Shown: positions 43,992-53,338, counted from the first letter of the stretch. The stretch: DNA of 64,000 nucleotides from an uncultured Phascolarctobacterium sp. (GCA_949285135.1 CASDXO010000012.1:1-64000), one strand, 5' to 3'. Numbers and translations are program-made. Notes: generated by a model not told the origin, from the sequence alone.

Positions 43992-44540
43992 ATGAGTAAA
44001 CAGGAGATTAAAAATTTTATTGATAACAGCAGAGTAAATGAGCCTGCAACAGTAGAAGAGTTTAAAGATGCTGTTAAAAGCGCATATAAAGATCGTACGC
44101 GTCAGGTGTATTTTATTTGGAAAAAATTAAAAGAACTTTATCCTGAGGTTGATGCCAACAGAGTTATTCGTGAAGCAAGCTGGGATTTTGGCATTTTTCA
44201 GGGAGAACAGATTGCAGCAAAATATGGAGCAGAAAATATTGGCCCTAAAGAAGCGCTGCTTGGCCAAACTTCAAGAGGAGGTTTGCTTGTATTTGAACAG
44301 GAAATCTTGGAGCTGGACGATGACAAAGCTGTCAAAATGTTTAACTGCTGTCCTCATGTAGAAGCGTTAACTGAATTAGGACTGTCAAAAGCTGAAATAA
44401 AGATGTTCTGCAGAGATATGTTGGGCCATTGCGACTATGCAATTTGCCATCCTTTTCCTAATGTAGAAATTGATTTTCCGACAACCATTGCGGATGGAGA
44501 AGGTAAAGGATGCGCGATGACTATTACAAGGAAAAAATAA
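43992..44540 (+). CDS. L-2-amino-thiazoline-4-carboxylate hydrolase-like protein
   Basis: 182 residues. A helical N-terminus is followed by FNCCPHVEALTELGLSKAE, FCRDMLGHCDYAICHPFPN and a final strand, the pattern of the ATC-hydrolase family (PF14196). Members hydrolyse ATC on the way to L-cysteine or have unknown substrates. GGAGGA precedes ATG 43992. It sits between a secreted protein and an NhaC antiporter. Confidence 0.65.
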   Translation: MSKQEIKNFIDNSRVNEPATVEEFKDAVKSAYKDRTRQVYFIWKKLKELYPEVDANRVIREASWDFGIFQGEQIAAKYGAENIGPKEALLGQTSRGGLLVFEQEILELDDDKAVKMFNCCPHVEALTELGLSKAEIKMFCRDMLGHCDYAICHPFPNVEIDFPTTIADGEGKGCAMTITRKK

Positions 44541-44555
44541 TATTTGTGAGGTGTT

Positions 44556-45965
44556 ATGATGATTAGGAAACCAACTTTTAATGAAGCTATGACCCCCATG
44601 GCAGCAATGATTTTGCTGCTTGGTATCGGCTATGGTAAATACGGTTTACCTATTCAGGCGCTGTTGATTATTGCTGCCTGCATTGCTGCTATTATTGCCA
44701 AACGTGTTGGCTATGAATGGAAGGATATGATAGGTGGTATCAGTGATAAAATACATAGCAGCTTGCCTTCCCTGTTTGTAATGGTATGTGTGGGTGCGAT
44801 GATTGCAAGCTGGATGGTATCAGGAACCATACCAATGATGATTTATTATGGCATTAAGATAATTGATCCTCAGTTTCTGTTTGTGACTGCTTTTTTTGTA
44901 ACAGCCATAATTTCTACTTTTACGGGAACTTCTTTTGGTTCTGCCGGTACAGCAGGGGTTGCAATCATGGGTATTGCCATTGCTCTTGGCTTGCCGTTAG
45001 AAATTGCTGCAGGAGCTGTTATTTCCGGTGCAGTATTTGGAGATAAACTGTCACCGTTTTCTGACACTACTATTTTGGCACCCATTGCCGCAGGCAGTGA
45101 ATTATATGAGCATATCAGGCATATGATGTATACAACAGGTGCGGCAACTATTGTTTCTATTATTGTTTTTACTTTTGTTGGGATGAATATTCCGGTTGCT
45201 GCAATGAGTAATCCGGAGAACGTAAATGCAGTTCTGAACAATTTGGAACAATTATATAATTTTAATTGGATTTTGCTGTTGCCGCCAGTAGTAGTTTTTT
45301 GGGGTGCTTATACAAAGAAACCTACCATTCCGATGTTATTACTGGCATCTTTAATGGGAATTATATTTGGCATTGTATTTCAGAATTTTACCCTCAAAAC
45401 TGCCATGATGGCATTTGTGAATGGCTTTAAAGTAGATATGTTGGCAGCTTCTGCCCATGTGGAATCTGTAAAAGCAATAACAACGTTGTTAAATAGAGGT
45501 GGTCTGATGGGTATGATGAGTACCGTACTATTAGTTTTTTGTGCTTTTGCTTTTGCAGGTATTTTCAGTAAGGCTGGTTGCATTGAGGTTATTTTGCAAA
45601 AAGTTGTAGGATCCATTACTTCGGTTGGTAATTTAATAGCTGCAACAGTTGGCTCTACGTTATTTATGAGTATTGTTACGGGCAGTTCCTATCTTGCATT
45701 GCTGATTCCTGGCGAAATGTTCAGAGATTTGTATAAAAAATTTAATCTTGCACCTAAAAATCTTTCCAGAACATTGGAAGATGCTGGTACCTGTGCGGTG
45801 CCTATAGTGCCGTGGTCCGTAGCCGGTACTTATATGGCTACTACTTTAGGCGTACCAACAATAGAATATTTACCCTGGGCAGTTTTATGTTACAGCAGTA
45901 TGATTTTTGCAATAGTCTTTGGATATACCGGCTTTAGTATAGCCAAATTGGAAAAGAACAAATAA
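44556..45965 (+). CDS. nhaC: NhaC-family Na+/H+ antiporter
   Basis: 469 residues, about eleven membrane spans. SAGTAGVAIMGIAIALGLP, VISGAVFGDKLSPFSDTT and EDAGTCAVPIVPWSVAGTYM are hallmarks of NhaC. It exchanges Na+ (or an organic pair such as malate/lactate in relatives) for H+ across the inner membrane. GAGGTG precedes ATG 44556; ATG 44559 is also possible. Confidence 0.93.
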   Translation: MMIRKPTFNEAMTPMAAMILLLGIGYGKYGLPIQALLIIAACIAAIIAKRVGYEWKDMIGGISDKIHSSLPSLFVMVCVGAMIASWMVSGTIPMMIYYGIKIIDPQFLFVTAFFVTAIISTFTGTSFGSAGTAGVAIMGIAIALGLPLEIAAGAVISGAVFGDKLSPFSDTTILAPIAAGSELYEHIRHMMYTTGAATIVSIIVFTFVGMNIPVAAMSNPENVNAVLNNLEQLYNFNWILLLPPVVVFWGAYTKKPTIPMLLLASLMGIIFGIVFQNFTLKTAMMAFVNGFKVDMLAASAHVESVKAITTLLNRGGLMGMMSTVLLVFCAFAFAGIFSKAGCIEVILQKVVGSITSVGNLIAATVGSTLFMSIVTGSSYLALLIPGEMFRDLYKKFNLAPKNLSRTLEDAGTCAVPIVPWSVAGTYMATTLGVPTIEYLPWAVLCYSSMIFAIVFGYTGFSIAKLEKNK

Positions 45966-46078
45966 AGTTTTTTTGCAAGTAATGAGATTTTTGTGGTGTA
46001 TAACGTAAATAATTATTGTGTTAGTTATAATTATAGATATTTATATGATTCAGAAAGTTAATTCAAGGAGGAGTATTT

Positions 46079-46705
46079 ATGAATAAAAAAATTTTAGCTT
46101 TGACTGCCGTTTTGTCATTAGGTATATTTTCTGTAGCTTCCGCTAATGATAATATGACTTTTTCTCAGCCTGTAAGATTATTGAAGCATAATGTGCAGAG
46201 CGGCTTTGAAAAAGAGTTTGAATGGAATGATGTGGATTATTCTGTTCAGGAGAAAAATAATCAATTGATTTTTGAGTTTAATGATAAAAAAATTATTGAG
46301 AAACATGATATTAAAGGTTATCATGTAACCGGTGCGGAAATAGGCGATTTGAACGGGGATAATTATCCGGAGATTTTTGTATATCTCAAAGCTGATAATA
46401 TGGAACCGAAAATGCGTTTAATCGGCTATTCCAGCAATAATGGCAAGTCTATGAGTCAGGTATATCTGCCGCAGCCGGATGAAGCAAATGTCCGGGAGGC
46501 TTATAAAGGGTTCAGAGGCTTTGATGAAATGGGCATTGTAGAGAATACTTTCTGCAGAAGATTTCCCATCATTGAAAACAAGGACGGTGCCCTTTATATG
46601 AATGGAATGATGCGTCAGATTCAGTTTAAGCTGGAAGATGGTGAAAGCTGCCGCATACTGGCAGTAGACAGCTATTATGATTATCCCATTATGGAAGAAA
46701 AATAA
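46079..46705 (+). CDS. PliI-like periplasmic lysozyme inhibitor
   Basis: 208 residues with a signal peptide (NKKILALTAVLSLGIFSVASAN). The mature part shows IGDLNGDNYPEIFVYL, NNGKSMSQVYLP, GFRGFDEMGIVENTF and RRFPIIEN, the order typical of PliI, which blocks invertebrate-type lysozymes in the periplasm. A gut or animal association is suggested but not proven. AAGGAGGAG precedes the ATG. A hairpin terminator follows. Confidence 0.65.
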   Translation: MNKKILALTAVLSLGIFSVASANDNMTFSQPVRLLKHNVQSGFEKEFEWNDVDYSVQEKNNQLIFEFNDKKIIEKHDIKGYHVTGAEIGDLNGDNYPEIFVYLKADNMEPKMRLIGYSSNNGKSMSQVYLPQPDEANVREAYKGFRGFDEMGIVENTFCRRFPIIENKDGALYMNGMMRQIQFKLEDGESCRILAVDSYYDYPIMEEK

Positions 46706-46758
46706 TCCTGAATAATTTTGGCTGTTGTATAAAGAATTATAAGTTATTTGAAAAAATA

Positions 46759-46796
46759 AAGACCTGCTGATGTTTAGATTGGCAGGTCTTGTTTCT
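46759..46796 (+). terminator. Intrinsic terminator after the lysozyme-inhibitor-like gene
   Basis: AGACCTGC / G-GCAGGTCT with a 12-13 base loop and a T-rich end. Confidence 0.65.
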
Positions 46797-46883
46797 GTCG
46801 CAGAGAAAATATAACGGAAGAAAATCATACAGAATAAAGGTAATTTATTTATAGTATATGGTGGACTGCAGAAAGGTACGAAA

Positions 46884-47306
46884 ATGATAGTTGTTGCCTG
46901 TGTAGATAATAATATGGGGCTGCTGTTTAACAAAAGAAGGCAGAGTCAGGATAAAGTGATGCGTGAAAGGCTGCTGCAGCGATGTGCTGGCAGTAAACTG
47001 TGGATGAATGCATATAGTTTTAATATGTTTAAGAAGCAGGCTGCAGACTCGAATGTCAATATATGCGTTGCCGAAGATTTTTTACAGCAAGCAGCGACAG
47101 GAGATTACTGTTTAATTGAAAATACAGATCCTGCCAATTATATTGATAAAATTGAGCAGATTATTCTTTTTTGCTGGAACAGAGATTATCCGGCGGATTT
47201 TTATTTTAATGTTCCCTTACAGGCAAAACCGTGGCGATTGCTTGGCAGTGAGAATTTTTGCGGTACATCCCATGAAAAAATAACTGAGGAGGTTTATGGC
47301 AGATGA
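46884..47306 (+). CDS. Conserved protein of unknown function preceding a nuclease lipoprotein
   Basis: 140 residues, cytosolic. VACVDNNMGLLFNKRRQSQD, SKLWMNAYS, DYCLIEN, NRDYPADFYFNVPL and SHEKITEEVY are blocks I associate with a conserved Firmicute protein usually encoded next to DNA/RNA non-specific nucleases; its role is unknown. The stop overlaps the next start (ATGA), so the two are coupled. One guess is a cognate immunity or processing factor. Confidence 0.6.
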   Translation: MIVVACVDNNMGLLFNKRRQSQDKVMRERLLQRCAGSKLWMNAYSFNMFKKQAADSNVNICVAEDFLQQAATGDYCLIENTDPANYIDKIEQIILFCWNRDYPADFYFNVPLQAKPWRLLGSENFCGTSHEKITEEVYGR

Positions 47307-48199
47307 AAAAATACCTGCAGCTTTTAACTGCCCTGATGTTGTGGCTGTGCCTTTTTCTGTCCGGGTGTGGTAATGCAGCTGATAAACAGCCGGTAAAGGA
47401 AAGCGGTAGCAGTGTTGCTGTTGCAGATGCTGGCAGTATACCGGTTTATTCAGGCAAGCCTTATGTGGTACTGAATGGCAATAAACCATTTTTTAAAGAG
47501 AGTGATTTTAAGACTGCTGCATTTGAAAAATATAGCAGTCTGGACAGTTTGGGGCGTTGCGGCGTTGCCTTTGCCAATGTAGGTAAGGAAACTATGCCTG
47601 CAGAAAAACGCGGTTCCATCGGGCAGGTAAAGCCCAGCGGCTGGCAAACGGTTAAATATGATTTTGTGGATGGGAAATATCTGTATAACAGATGTCATCT
47701 TATTGGTTATCAGCTGACAGCAGAAAATGCTAATGAGCGCAATCTTATTACTGGCACTCGTTATCTGAATGTACAGGGGATGCTGCCGTTTGAAAATATG
47801 GTAGCGGACTATGTTAAAGAAACTGGGCATCATGTATTGTATCGGGTAACACCGATATTTAAAAATAATAACCTGGTGGCAGACGGGGTACAGATAGAGG
47901 CAGAGTCAGTGGAGGATAAAGGCGAAAGTATCTGCTTTAATGTCTTTTGTTACAATGTGCAGCCGGGAGTGATAATAGATTATGCTACCGGTACAAGCAA
48001 GATAGATGAGCAGAATGCGCAGAAAACGGATACAAAGGGCAAAGTAAACTATATTTTGAACACTGGAAGTCATAAATTTCATAAGCCGGAATGTAGTGGT
48101 GCCAGACAGATTAGCTCCAAAAACAGAAAAGAATTCACCGGTAGCAGAAATGAATTGTTGAACTCCGGATATTCTCCCTGTTCAATTTGCAATCCATAA
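47303..48199 (+). CDS. Surface lipoprotein DNA/RNA non-specific endonuclease
   Basis: 298 residues. A lipobox (LFLSGCGN, Cys near 22) anchors it to a membrane. The nuclease part (YLYNRCHLIGYQLTAENANE, NLITGTRYLNVQGMLPFEN, HVLYRVTPIF, VQPGVIIDYATG) matches the bacterial endonuclease NS_2 family. The tail (SHKFHKPECSGARQI, SGYSPCSICNP) is an Ada-like metal-binding module with Cys-x2-Cys. It probably degrades external nucleic acid for nutrition or uptake. Confidence 0.85.
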   Translation: MKKYLQLLTALMLWLCLFLSGCGNAADKQPVKESGSSVAVADAGSIPVYSGKPYVVLNGNKPFFKESDFKTAAFEKYSSLDSLGRCGVAFANVGKETMPAEKRGSIGQVKPSGWQTVKYDFVDGKYLYNRCHLIGYQLTAENANERNLITGTRYLNVQGMLPFENMVADYVKETGHHVLYRVTPIFKNNNLVADGVQIEAESVEDKGESICFNVFCYNVQPGVIIDYATGTSKIDEQNAQKTDTKGKVNYILNTGSHKFHKPECSGARQISSKNRKEFTGSRNELLNSGYSPCSICNP

Positions 48200-48214
48200 A
48201 AAGGAGGCTGGAAA

Positions 48215-49297
48215 ATGATTGAAATTAAAAACAAATCTGAATGTTGTGGCTGCGGAGCCTGTGCTTCGATTTGTCCCAGAAATTGTATAGAGATGCAGGC
48301 CGATAAGGAAGGCTTTAACTATCCGCATATCGATGTCAAACAGTGTATAGATTGCCGTTTGTGTGAGCGGGTGTGCCCGCTGCTGCATAGGCCTGAGCAG
48401 CAGGAGCCGCTTGCCGTGCTGGGGGCAAAAAATACAAATGATGAGGTGCGTCTGAACAGTTCCAGCGGCGGTTTGTTTACAGTTTTTGCTCAGTATTTAC
48501 TGGAGCAGCAGGGAGTGGTATACGGCGCTGAAATGACATCAGATTTAAAAGTGCAGCACTGTGCTGTCAGCGACAGTAAAGAACTGGTGAAACTGCGTGG
48601 CTCCAAGTACGTGCAAAGTGCTATGAACGGCTGTTATAAGCAGGCTCGTTTTTTGCTGCAGCAGGGTCGCAGTGTACTCTTTAGCGGTACGCCCTGTCAG
48701 ATAGCAGGGCTGAAAGGCTTTCTGATGAAAGATTATGACAAGCTGTATACAGTTGACGTTGTTTGTCATGGGGTGCCCAGTCCGAAAGTTTATACCAAAC
48801 ATTTGCAGGAGATAGGCGAACTGGCAGGAGAACCTGTAACCAGGGTAAAGTTTCGTGATAAGCAGCAGGGATGGAAAAACGGACAGACATTGTTTTATAC
48901 CGAAAATCACTGCTTTGGCGACAGCAAACGTAAAGAAACCTACATGCGTCTTTTTCTGAACAATGTAACTATCAGGCCATCCTGCGCAGATTGTGCCTTT
49001 AATAATAAGCGAAGCTGTGCAGATATAACTATTGCCGACTATTGGGGTATTGATAAACAATACCCCGAGTTTGATGATGATAAAGGTGTTACTTTGGTTA
49101 TTATCAACACGGAAAAAGGCAAGGAACTCTTTGCAGCTGTAAAAGATAAAGTAGATTTTATGGAGAGCAGTTTTGCTGAAGGCGCAGAATATAACGTTGC
49201 AGTAAGTAAGTCGTTAGGTCTGCATCCCAAACGGGCATATTTTTTTGACAATATGGACGGCAAAACCCTGAGTGCACTGGCAGAGGAAATACTGTAG
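48215..49297 (+). CDS. FrhB/coenzyme F420 hydrogenase beta-subunit-like iron-sulfur protein
   Basis: 360 residues. Two 4Fe-4S motifs at the N-terminus (CCGCGACASICP and CIDCRLCERVCP) are followed by FrhB N and C domains (SSGGLFTVFAQYLL, GTPCQIAGLKGFL, DVVCHGVPSP, CADCAFNNKRSCADITIADYWG). Bacterial members without F420 act in polysaccharide or other redox reactions; the substrate is unknown. AAAGGAGG precedes ATG 48215. Confidence 0.85.
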   Translation: MIEIKNKSECCGCGACASICPRNCIEMQADKEGFNYPHIDVKQCIDCRLCERVCPLLHRPEQQEPLAVLGAKNTNDEVRLNSSSGGLFTVFAQYLLEQQGVVYGAEMTSDLKVQHCAVSDSKELVKLRGSKYVQSAMNGCYKQARFLLQQGRSVLFSGTPCQIAGLKGFLMKDYDKLYTVDVVCHGVPSPKVYTKHLQEIGELAGEPVTRVKFRDKQQGWKNGQTLFYTENHCFGDSKRKETYMRLFLNNVTIRPSCADCAFNNKRSCADITIADYWGIDKQYPEFDDDKGVTLVIINTEKGKELFAAVKDKVDFMESSFAEGAEYNVAVSKSLGLHPKRAYFFDNMDGKTLSALAEEIL

Positions 49298-49314
49298 GAG
49301 AAATCAAGTTTTTA

Positions 49315-49344
49315 TTGTAAATATATTTACAACTATGATATAAT
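49315..49344 (+). promoter_or_regulatory. Promoter of the polyamine operon leader
   Basis: TTGTAA-N18-TATAAT, predicting transcription from about 49351. Confidence 0.65.
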
Positions 49345-49350
49345 TATAAA

Positions 49351-49660
49351 TACATGAATGCGGACTGCTTTCATGCAAATATTCGCCCACTATTTTTATA
49401 GTCAAGCCCATACGGACAGGCGGGGCAGCTGCCGAAGCGTGGCTAAATACCACATTATTGACTGAGCTACGGCTCAGATTTTATAAGTAGATTATTCAGA
49501 AATAAGGATTAGACATCACTTGTGAAAGTCAATAAGAGTAGTAAAAGTAATATTTGCTGTATAGACTCTGAAAGCGGTTTACTGCTGTTGCATTTTTAAC
49601 AGCAGTCATTACTGTGATTTGCCGACAGGTGATGTATAACATCACCTGTTTTTGTTTTTT
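49351..49660 (+). ncRNA. Structured leader (candidate riboswitch/attenuator) of the polyamine operon
   Basis: About 310 transcribed bases without a gene. Hairpins visible: CATGAA/TTCATG (49353-49375), ACTAT/ATAGT (49389-49402), GTGG/CCAC (49439-49453), CTGAGC-TACG-GCTCAG (49462-49477), ACTGCTGTT/AACAGCAGT (49581-49606) and the terminator. Near the middle is GGGGCAGCTGCCGAAGC, slightly like the core of lysine riboswitches, but their other conserved parts are missing. ACATCACTTGT (49513-49523) is complementary, with one G-T pair, to the 5' arm of the terminator, so an antiterminator is possible. The ligand is unknown. Confidence 0.5.
49625..49656 (+). terminator. Leader terminator before the decarboxylase gene
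   Basis: ACAGGTGATGT / ACATCACCTGT, a perfect 11 bp stem with a 3-base loop and T5-G-T6. Confidence 0.85.
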
Positions 49661-49703
49661 ATACGCATAACGAATAATAATAGAATGGATTTGGGAGAAA
49701 ACT

Positions 49704-51152
49704 ATGGGAAAGCCTTCACAAAAATCAGCACCGATTTACGAAGCACTGGAAGCCTTCAGAAAAAAAAGAGTGGTGCCCTTTGACGTGCCTGGACATAAAC
49801 GCGGACGCGGCAATCCTGAACTGAAGGAGCTGCTGGGAGAAAAATGCGTCAATCTTGATGTAAACTCCATGAAGCCACTTGATAACCTTTGCCATCCGGT
49901 GTCAGTTATCAGGGATGCGGAGGAGCTTGCAGCAGAAGCTTTTGGCGCCAATCATGCTTTTTTCATGGTAGGCGGTACTACCTCATCGGTACAAAGCATG
50001 GTGCTGACAGCATGCAAGGCTGGCGATAAGATTATTCTGCCGCGCAACGTGCATAAAAGTGTTATCAATGCGCTGGTATTATGCGGGGCAGTGCCTGTGT
50101 ATGTAAACCCGGAGGTAGATAAGAAACTGGGTATTTCGTTGGGTATGGAGATTGACGAGGTGGAGAAGGCTATTTTGGCCAATCCTGACGCCACCTGCGT
50201 GCTGGTCAACAATCCTACCTATTATGGTATCTGTTCTGATTTACGCAGTATTGTAAAACTGGCTCATGCGCATAATATGCTGGTACTGGTAGATGAAGCT
50301 CACGGTACGCATTTTTATTTTGGCAGTAATATGCCTGTCTGCGCTATGGAAGCGGGGGCAGATATGGCTTCTGTTTCCATGCATAAATCAGGCGGCAGTC
50401 TGACGCAGAGCTCTTTGCTTTTGACCGGTAAGAACGTGAACTGGGAATATGTAAGCCAGATTATTAACCTGACTCAGACTACAAGTGCTTCTTATCTCCT
50501 GCTTTCCAGTCTAGATATTTCCAGACGTAATCTGGTAATGCGTGGGGAAATGTCTTTTGCCAAAGTGCAGGCTATGGCAGAATATGCCCGTGAGGAAATA
50601 AATTCTATCGGCGGCTTTTATGCTTACGGACGTGAACTGATTAATGGCAAGAGTATTTATGATTTTGATGTAACCAAGCTGTCTGTTTATACCCGCGATA
50701 TAGGGCTGGCCGGAATAGAAGTTTATGATTTACTGCGTGATGAGTACGATATCCAGATTGAGTTTGGCGATATTGCCAATATTCTGGCTTATGTTTCTAT
50801 CGGCGATACCATTCAGGATATTGAACGGCTGGTGGGAGCGCTGGCTGATATCAAACGACTGTACTCCAAAGATCCGTCCAAGATGCTGAATACGGAATAT
50901 ATTACGCCCAAAGTTGCCGTATCGCCGCAGAAGGCTTTTTATTCCCGTAAAAAATCTGTGCCGATTACTGAAAGCAGCGGCATGATCTGCAGTGAATTTG
51001 TTATGTGCTATCCTCCCGGTATTCCTATTCTGGCGCCGGGTGAGATTATTACCAAAGAAATTATTGAATATATTATTTATGCCAAAGAAAAAGGCTGTTC
51101 CATGCAGGGACCGGAAGATCCCGAAGTTAACAGGGTGAACGTGCTGGCCTGA
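49704..51152 (+). CDS. speA: Arginine/lysine/ornithine decarboxylase (SpeA type, PLP-dependent)
   Basis: 482 residues of the short fold-type-I decarboxylase group (B. subtilis SpeA-like). FDVPGHKRGRGN at the N-terminus, DEAHGTHFYF (PLP-binding Asp) and the Schiff-base lysine in SVSMHKSGGSLTQSS are clear. With agmatine deiminase and N-carbamoylputrescine amidase downstream, arginine is the likely substrate (to agmatine), though lysine or ornithine cannot be excluded. A GGGAGA site precedes ATG 49704. It is the first gene behind the structured leader. Confidence 0.9.
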   Translation: MGKPSQKSAPIYEALEAFRKKRVVPFDVPGHKRGRGNPELKELLGEKCVNLDVNSMKPLDNLCHPVSVIRDAEELAAEAFGANHAFFMVGGTTSSVQSMVLTACKAGDKIILPRNVHKSVINALVLCGAVPVYVNPEVDKKLGISLGMEIDEVEKAILANPDATCVLVNNPTYYGICSDLRSIVKLAHAHNMLVLVDEAHGTHFYFGSNMPVCAMEAGADMASVSMHKSGGSLTQSSLLLTGKNVNWEYVSQIINLTQTTSASYLLLSSLDISRRNLVMRGEMSFAKVQAMAEYAREEINSIGGFYAYGRELINGKSIYDFDVTKLSVYTRDIGLAGIEVYDLLRDEYDIQIEFGDIANILAYVSIGDTIQDIERLVGALADIKRLYSKDPSKMLNTEYITPKVAVSPQKAFYSRKKSVPITESSGMICSEFVMCYPPGIPILAPGEIITKEIIEYIIYAKEKGCSMQGPEDPEVNRVNVLA

Positions 51153-51173
51153 TAAGGCGAATTGAGGTGTATT

Positions 51174-52028
51174 ATGGAGCTGTGGTTTTCAGATTATCAT
51201 ACGGATAAAGTTAAAATAGATGTAAAAATTGATAAGCAGCTGTTTGGCGAAGACACTGATTTTCAGAGAATAGACGTTTTTGAGTCAGCGGAGTTTGGCC
51301 GTTTCCTGAGCTGTGACGGCAGTATTGTTTTTTCGGAAAAGGATGAGTTTACCTACGACGAAATGATTGTACATGTACCTATGGCTGTGCATCCTCATGT
51401 AAAAAAGGTACTGGTTATCGGTGGCGGTGATGGCGGTGTTGCCCGTGAACTTTCCTATTATGATGAAATAGAGCAGATTGATGTGGTGGAAACGGACAAG
51501 GTGTTTGTCGATGTCTGTCGCGAGTTTTTTCCGGATAATGCCTGCGGACTTGATGATCCGAGGGTAACAGTGTATAACGAAAATGGACTTAAATTTCTGC
51601 GTGCCAGACAGGACGAATATGATCTGATTATCAATGATGCCATTGACCCTTTAGGACATGCGGCAGGACTTTTTACCAAGGAATTTTACGGTAACTGCTA
51701 CAGGGCCCTTAAAGAAGACGGCATCATGGTGTATCAGCATGGCAGCCCTTTCTATGATGAAGATGAGGAATCCTGCCGGGCCATGCACCGTAAGGCAAGC
51801 CACAGCTTTCCTATCAGCAGGGTATATCAGGCGCATATTCCAACCTGTTCTTCCGGGTACTGGCTGTTTGGGTTTCTGTCCAAAAAATACCATCCTTTGA
51901 AGGATTTGGATGCCAAACGCTGGAAAGAGCGTAATATCAAGACCTGGTATTATACTACCAATCTGCATCTGGGAGCTTTCATGCTGCCGAAGTATGTGGA
52001 AGATATGCTGGAAGAAGAAGAAAAATAA
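51174..52028 (+). CDS. speE: Spermidine synthase-family aminopropyltransferase
   Basis: 284 residues. GGGDGGVARELSYY (SAM-type binding loop), VVETDKVFVDVCREFFP and LIINDAIDPLGHAAGLFT (catalytic Asp region, usually DSTDPVGP) identify the family. It transfers the aminopropyl group of decarboxylated SAM to putrescine or agmatine. No speD is visible in the window. ATG 51174 has GAGGTG upstream, which is better than the in-frame 51162. Confidence 0.9.
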   Translation: MELWFSDYHTDKVKIDVKIDKQLFGEDTDFQRIDVFESAEFGRFLSCDGSIVFSEKDEFTYDEMIVHVPMAVHPHVKKVLVIGGGDGGVARELSYYDEIEQIDVVETDKVFVDVCREFFPDNACGLDDPRVTVYNENGLKFLRARQDEYDLIINDAIDPLGHAAGLFTKEFYGNCYRALKEDGIMVYQHGSPFYDEDEESCRAMHRKASHSFPISRVYQAHIPTCSSGYWLFGFLSKKYHPLKDLDAKRWKERNIKTWYYTTNLHLGAFMLPKYVEDMLEEEEK

Positions 52029-52077
52029 ACTTCTTAAATATATAAAACTAAACGAACAATAAAGGAGATGACTTACA

Positions 52078-53337
52078 ATGGGGAAATTATTAGTTATTGG
52101 CTGCGGCGGTGTTGCAAGAGTAGCAATTTTTAAATGCTGCCAGAATGACAAGGTGTTTACCGAACTGTGCATTGCCAGCAGGACAAAAGAAAAATGTGAC
52201 GCTTTGAAAGCAGAGTTGGAAGGCAAGACTGATACTGTCATCACTACCGCTAAGGTTGATGCTGATAATAAAGAAGAACTGGTTGCTTTAATTAAAGCTT
52301 ATCAGCCGGACGCAGTGCTGAACGTGGCTTTGCCGTATCAGGATCTTACTATCATGGATGCCTGCCTGGAGTGCAAGGTAGACTATATCGATACTGCCAA
52401 CTACGAGCCGGAAAATATTGATGACCCTGCATGGCGTGCTGTTTATGACAAACGCTGCAAGGAAGAAGGCTTTACCGCTTATTTTGACTATTCCTGGCAA
52501 TGGGCCTATAAAGAAAAATTTGCTAATGCAGGCATTATGGGTCTGTTAGGTACCGGTTTTGACCCCGGTGTTACCAGTGTTTTTTCCGCTTATGCACTGA
52601 AACATTATTTTGACGAAATTGATACTATTGATATTCTGGACTGCAACGGCGGTGACCACGGTTATCCTTTTGCTACTAACTTCAATCCTGAAATCAATCT
52701 GCGTGAAGTATCTGCTAACGGTTCCTACTGGGAAAACGGCCACTGGGTAGAAACTGAACCTATGGAAATTAAACGCGAATATGATTTCCCGGAAGTTGGC
52801 ATGAAAGATATGTATCTTCTGCACCACGAAGAAATCGAATCTCTGGCCAAGAATATTCCCGGCGTCAAGAGAATCCGTTTCTTTATGACTTTTGGACAGA
52901 GCTATCTGACCCATATGAAATGCCTGGAAAATGTAGGCATGCTGTCTACTAAACCCATGTTGTATGAAGGCCATGAAATTGTGCCGATCCAGTTCCTGAA
53001 AGCATTGCTGCCGGATCCGGCTTCTCTGGGACCGCGCACTGTAGGTAAGACCAATATCGGCTGCATCTTTACCGGACGTAAGGACGGCAAGGAAAGAACC
53101 ATTTATATCTACAATGTATGCGACCATCAGGAATGCTATAAAGAAGTAGGTTCTCAGGCTATTTCTTATACCACCGGCGTACCGGCTATGATTGGTACCG
53201 CACTGGTGATGACCAAAGCATGGCATAGACCCGGTGTCTTCAACGTAGAAGAATTTGATCCCGATCCGTACATGGAAATGCTGAACGAATACGGCTTGTC
53301 ATGGGTAGTTGTGGAAAATCCGGCAGTGGTAGAATAA
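52078..53337 (+). CDS. Carboxy(nor)spermidine dehydrogenase (saccharopine dehydrogenase family)
   Basis: 419 residues. The N-terminal Rossmann motif (LLVIGCGGVARVAIFKC) and DYIDTANYEPEN, YSWQWAYKEKFANAGIMGLLGTGFDPGVT and the rest fit the carboxynorspermidine/carboxyspermidine synthases (CASDH), which join aspartate semialdehyde to a diamine with NAD(P)H. It precedes the decarboxylase NspC by one base. AAGGAG precedes ATG 52078. Confidence 0.9.
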   Translation: MGKLLVIGCGGVARVAIFKCCQNDKVFTELCIASRTKEKCDALKAELEGKTDTVITTAKVDADNKEELVALIKAYQPDAVLNVALPYQDLTIMDACLECKVDYIDTANYEPENIDDPAWRAVYDKRCKEEGFTAYFDYSWQWAYKEKFANAGIMGLLGTGFDPGVTSVFSAYALKHYFDEIDTIDILDCNGGDHGYPFATNFNPEINLREVSANGSYWENGHWVETEPMEIKREYDFPEVGMKDMYLLHHEEIESLAKNIPGVKRIRFFMTFGQSYLTHMKCLENVGMLSTKPMLYEGHEIVPIQFLKALLPDPASLGPRTVGKTNIGCIFTGRKDGKERTIYIYNVCDHQECYKEVGSQAISYTTGVPAMIGTALVMTKAWHRPGVFNVEEFDPDPYMEMLNEYGLSWVVVENPAVVE

Positions 53338-53338
53338 G

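Noticed and set aside
49351-49660. Assignment of the leader as a lysine riboswitch
   Set aside because: Only a short core resembles it; the 5' AGAGG-GCG segment and the later conserved helices are not found.
52546-53226. 226-residue minus-strand frame inside the dehydrogenase gene
   Set aside because: Shadow of the coding strand, with no promoter or ribosome site.
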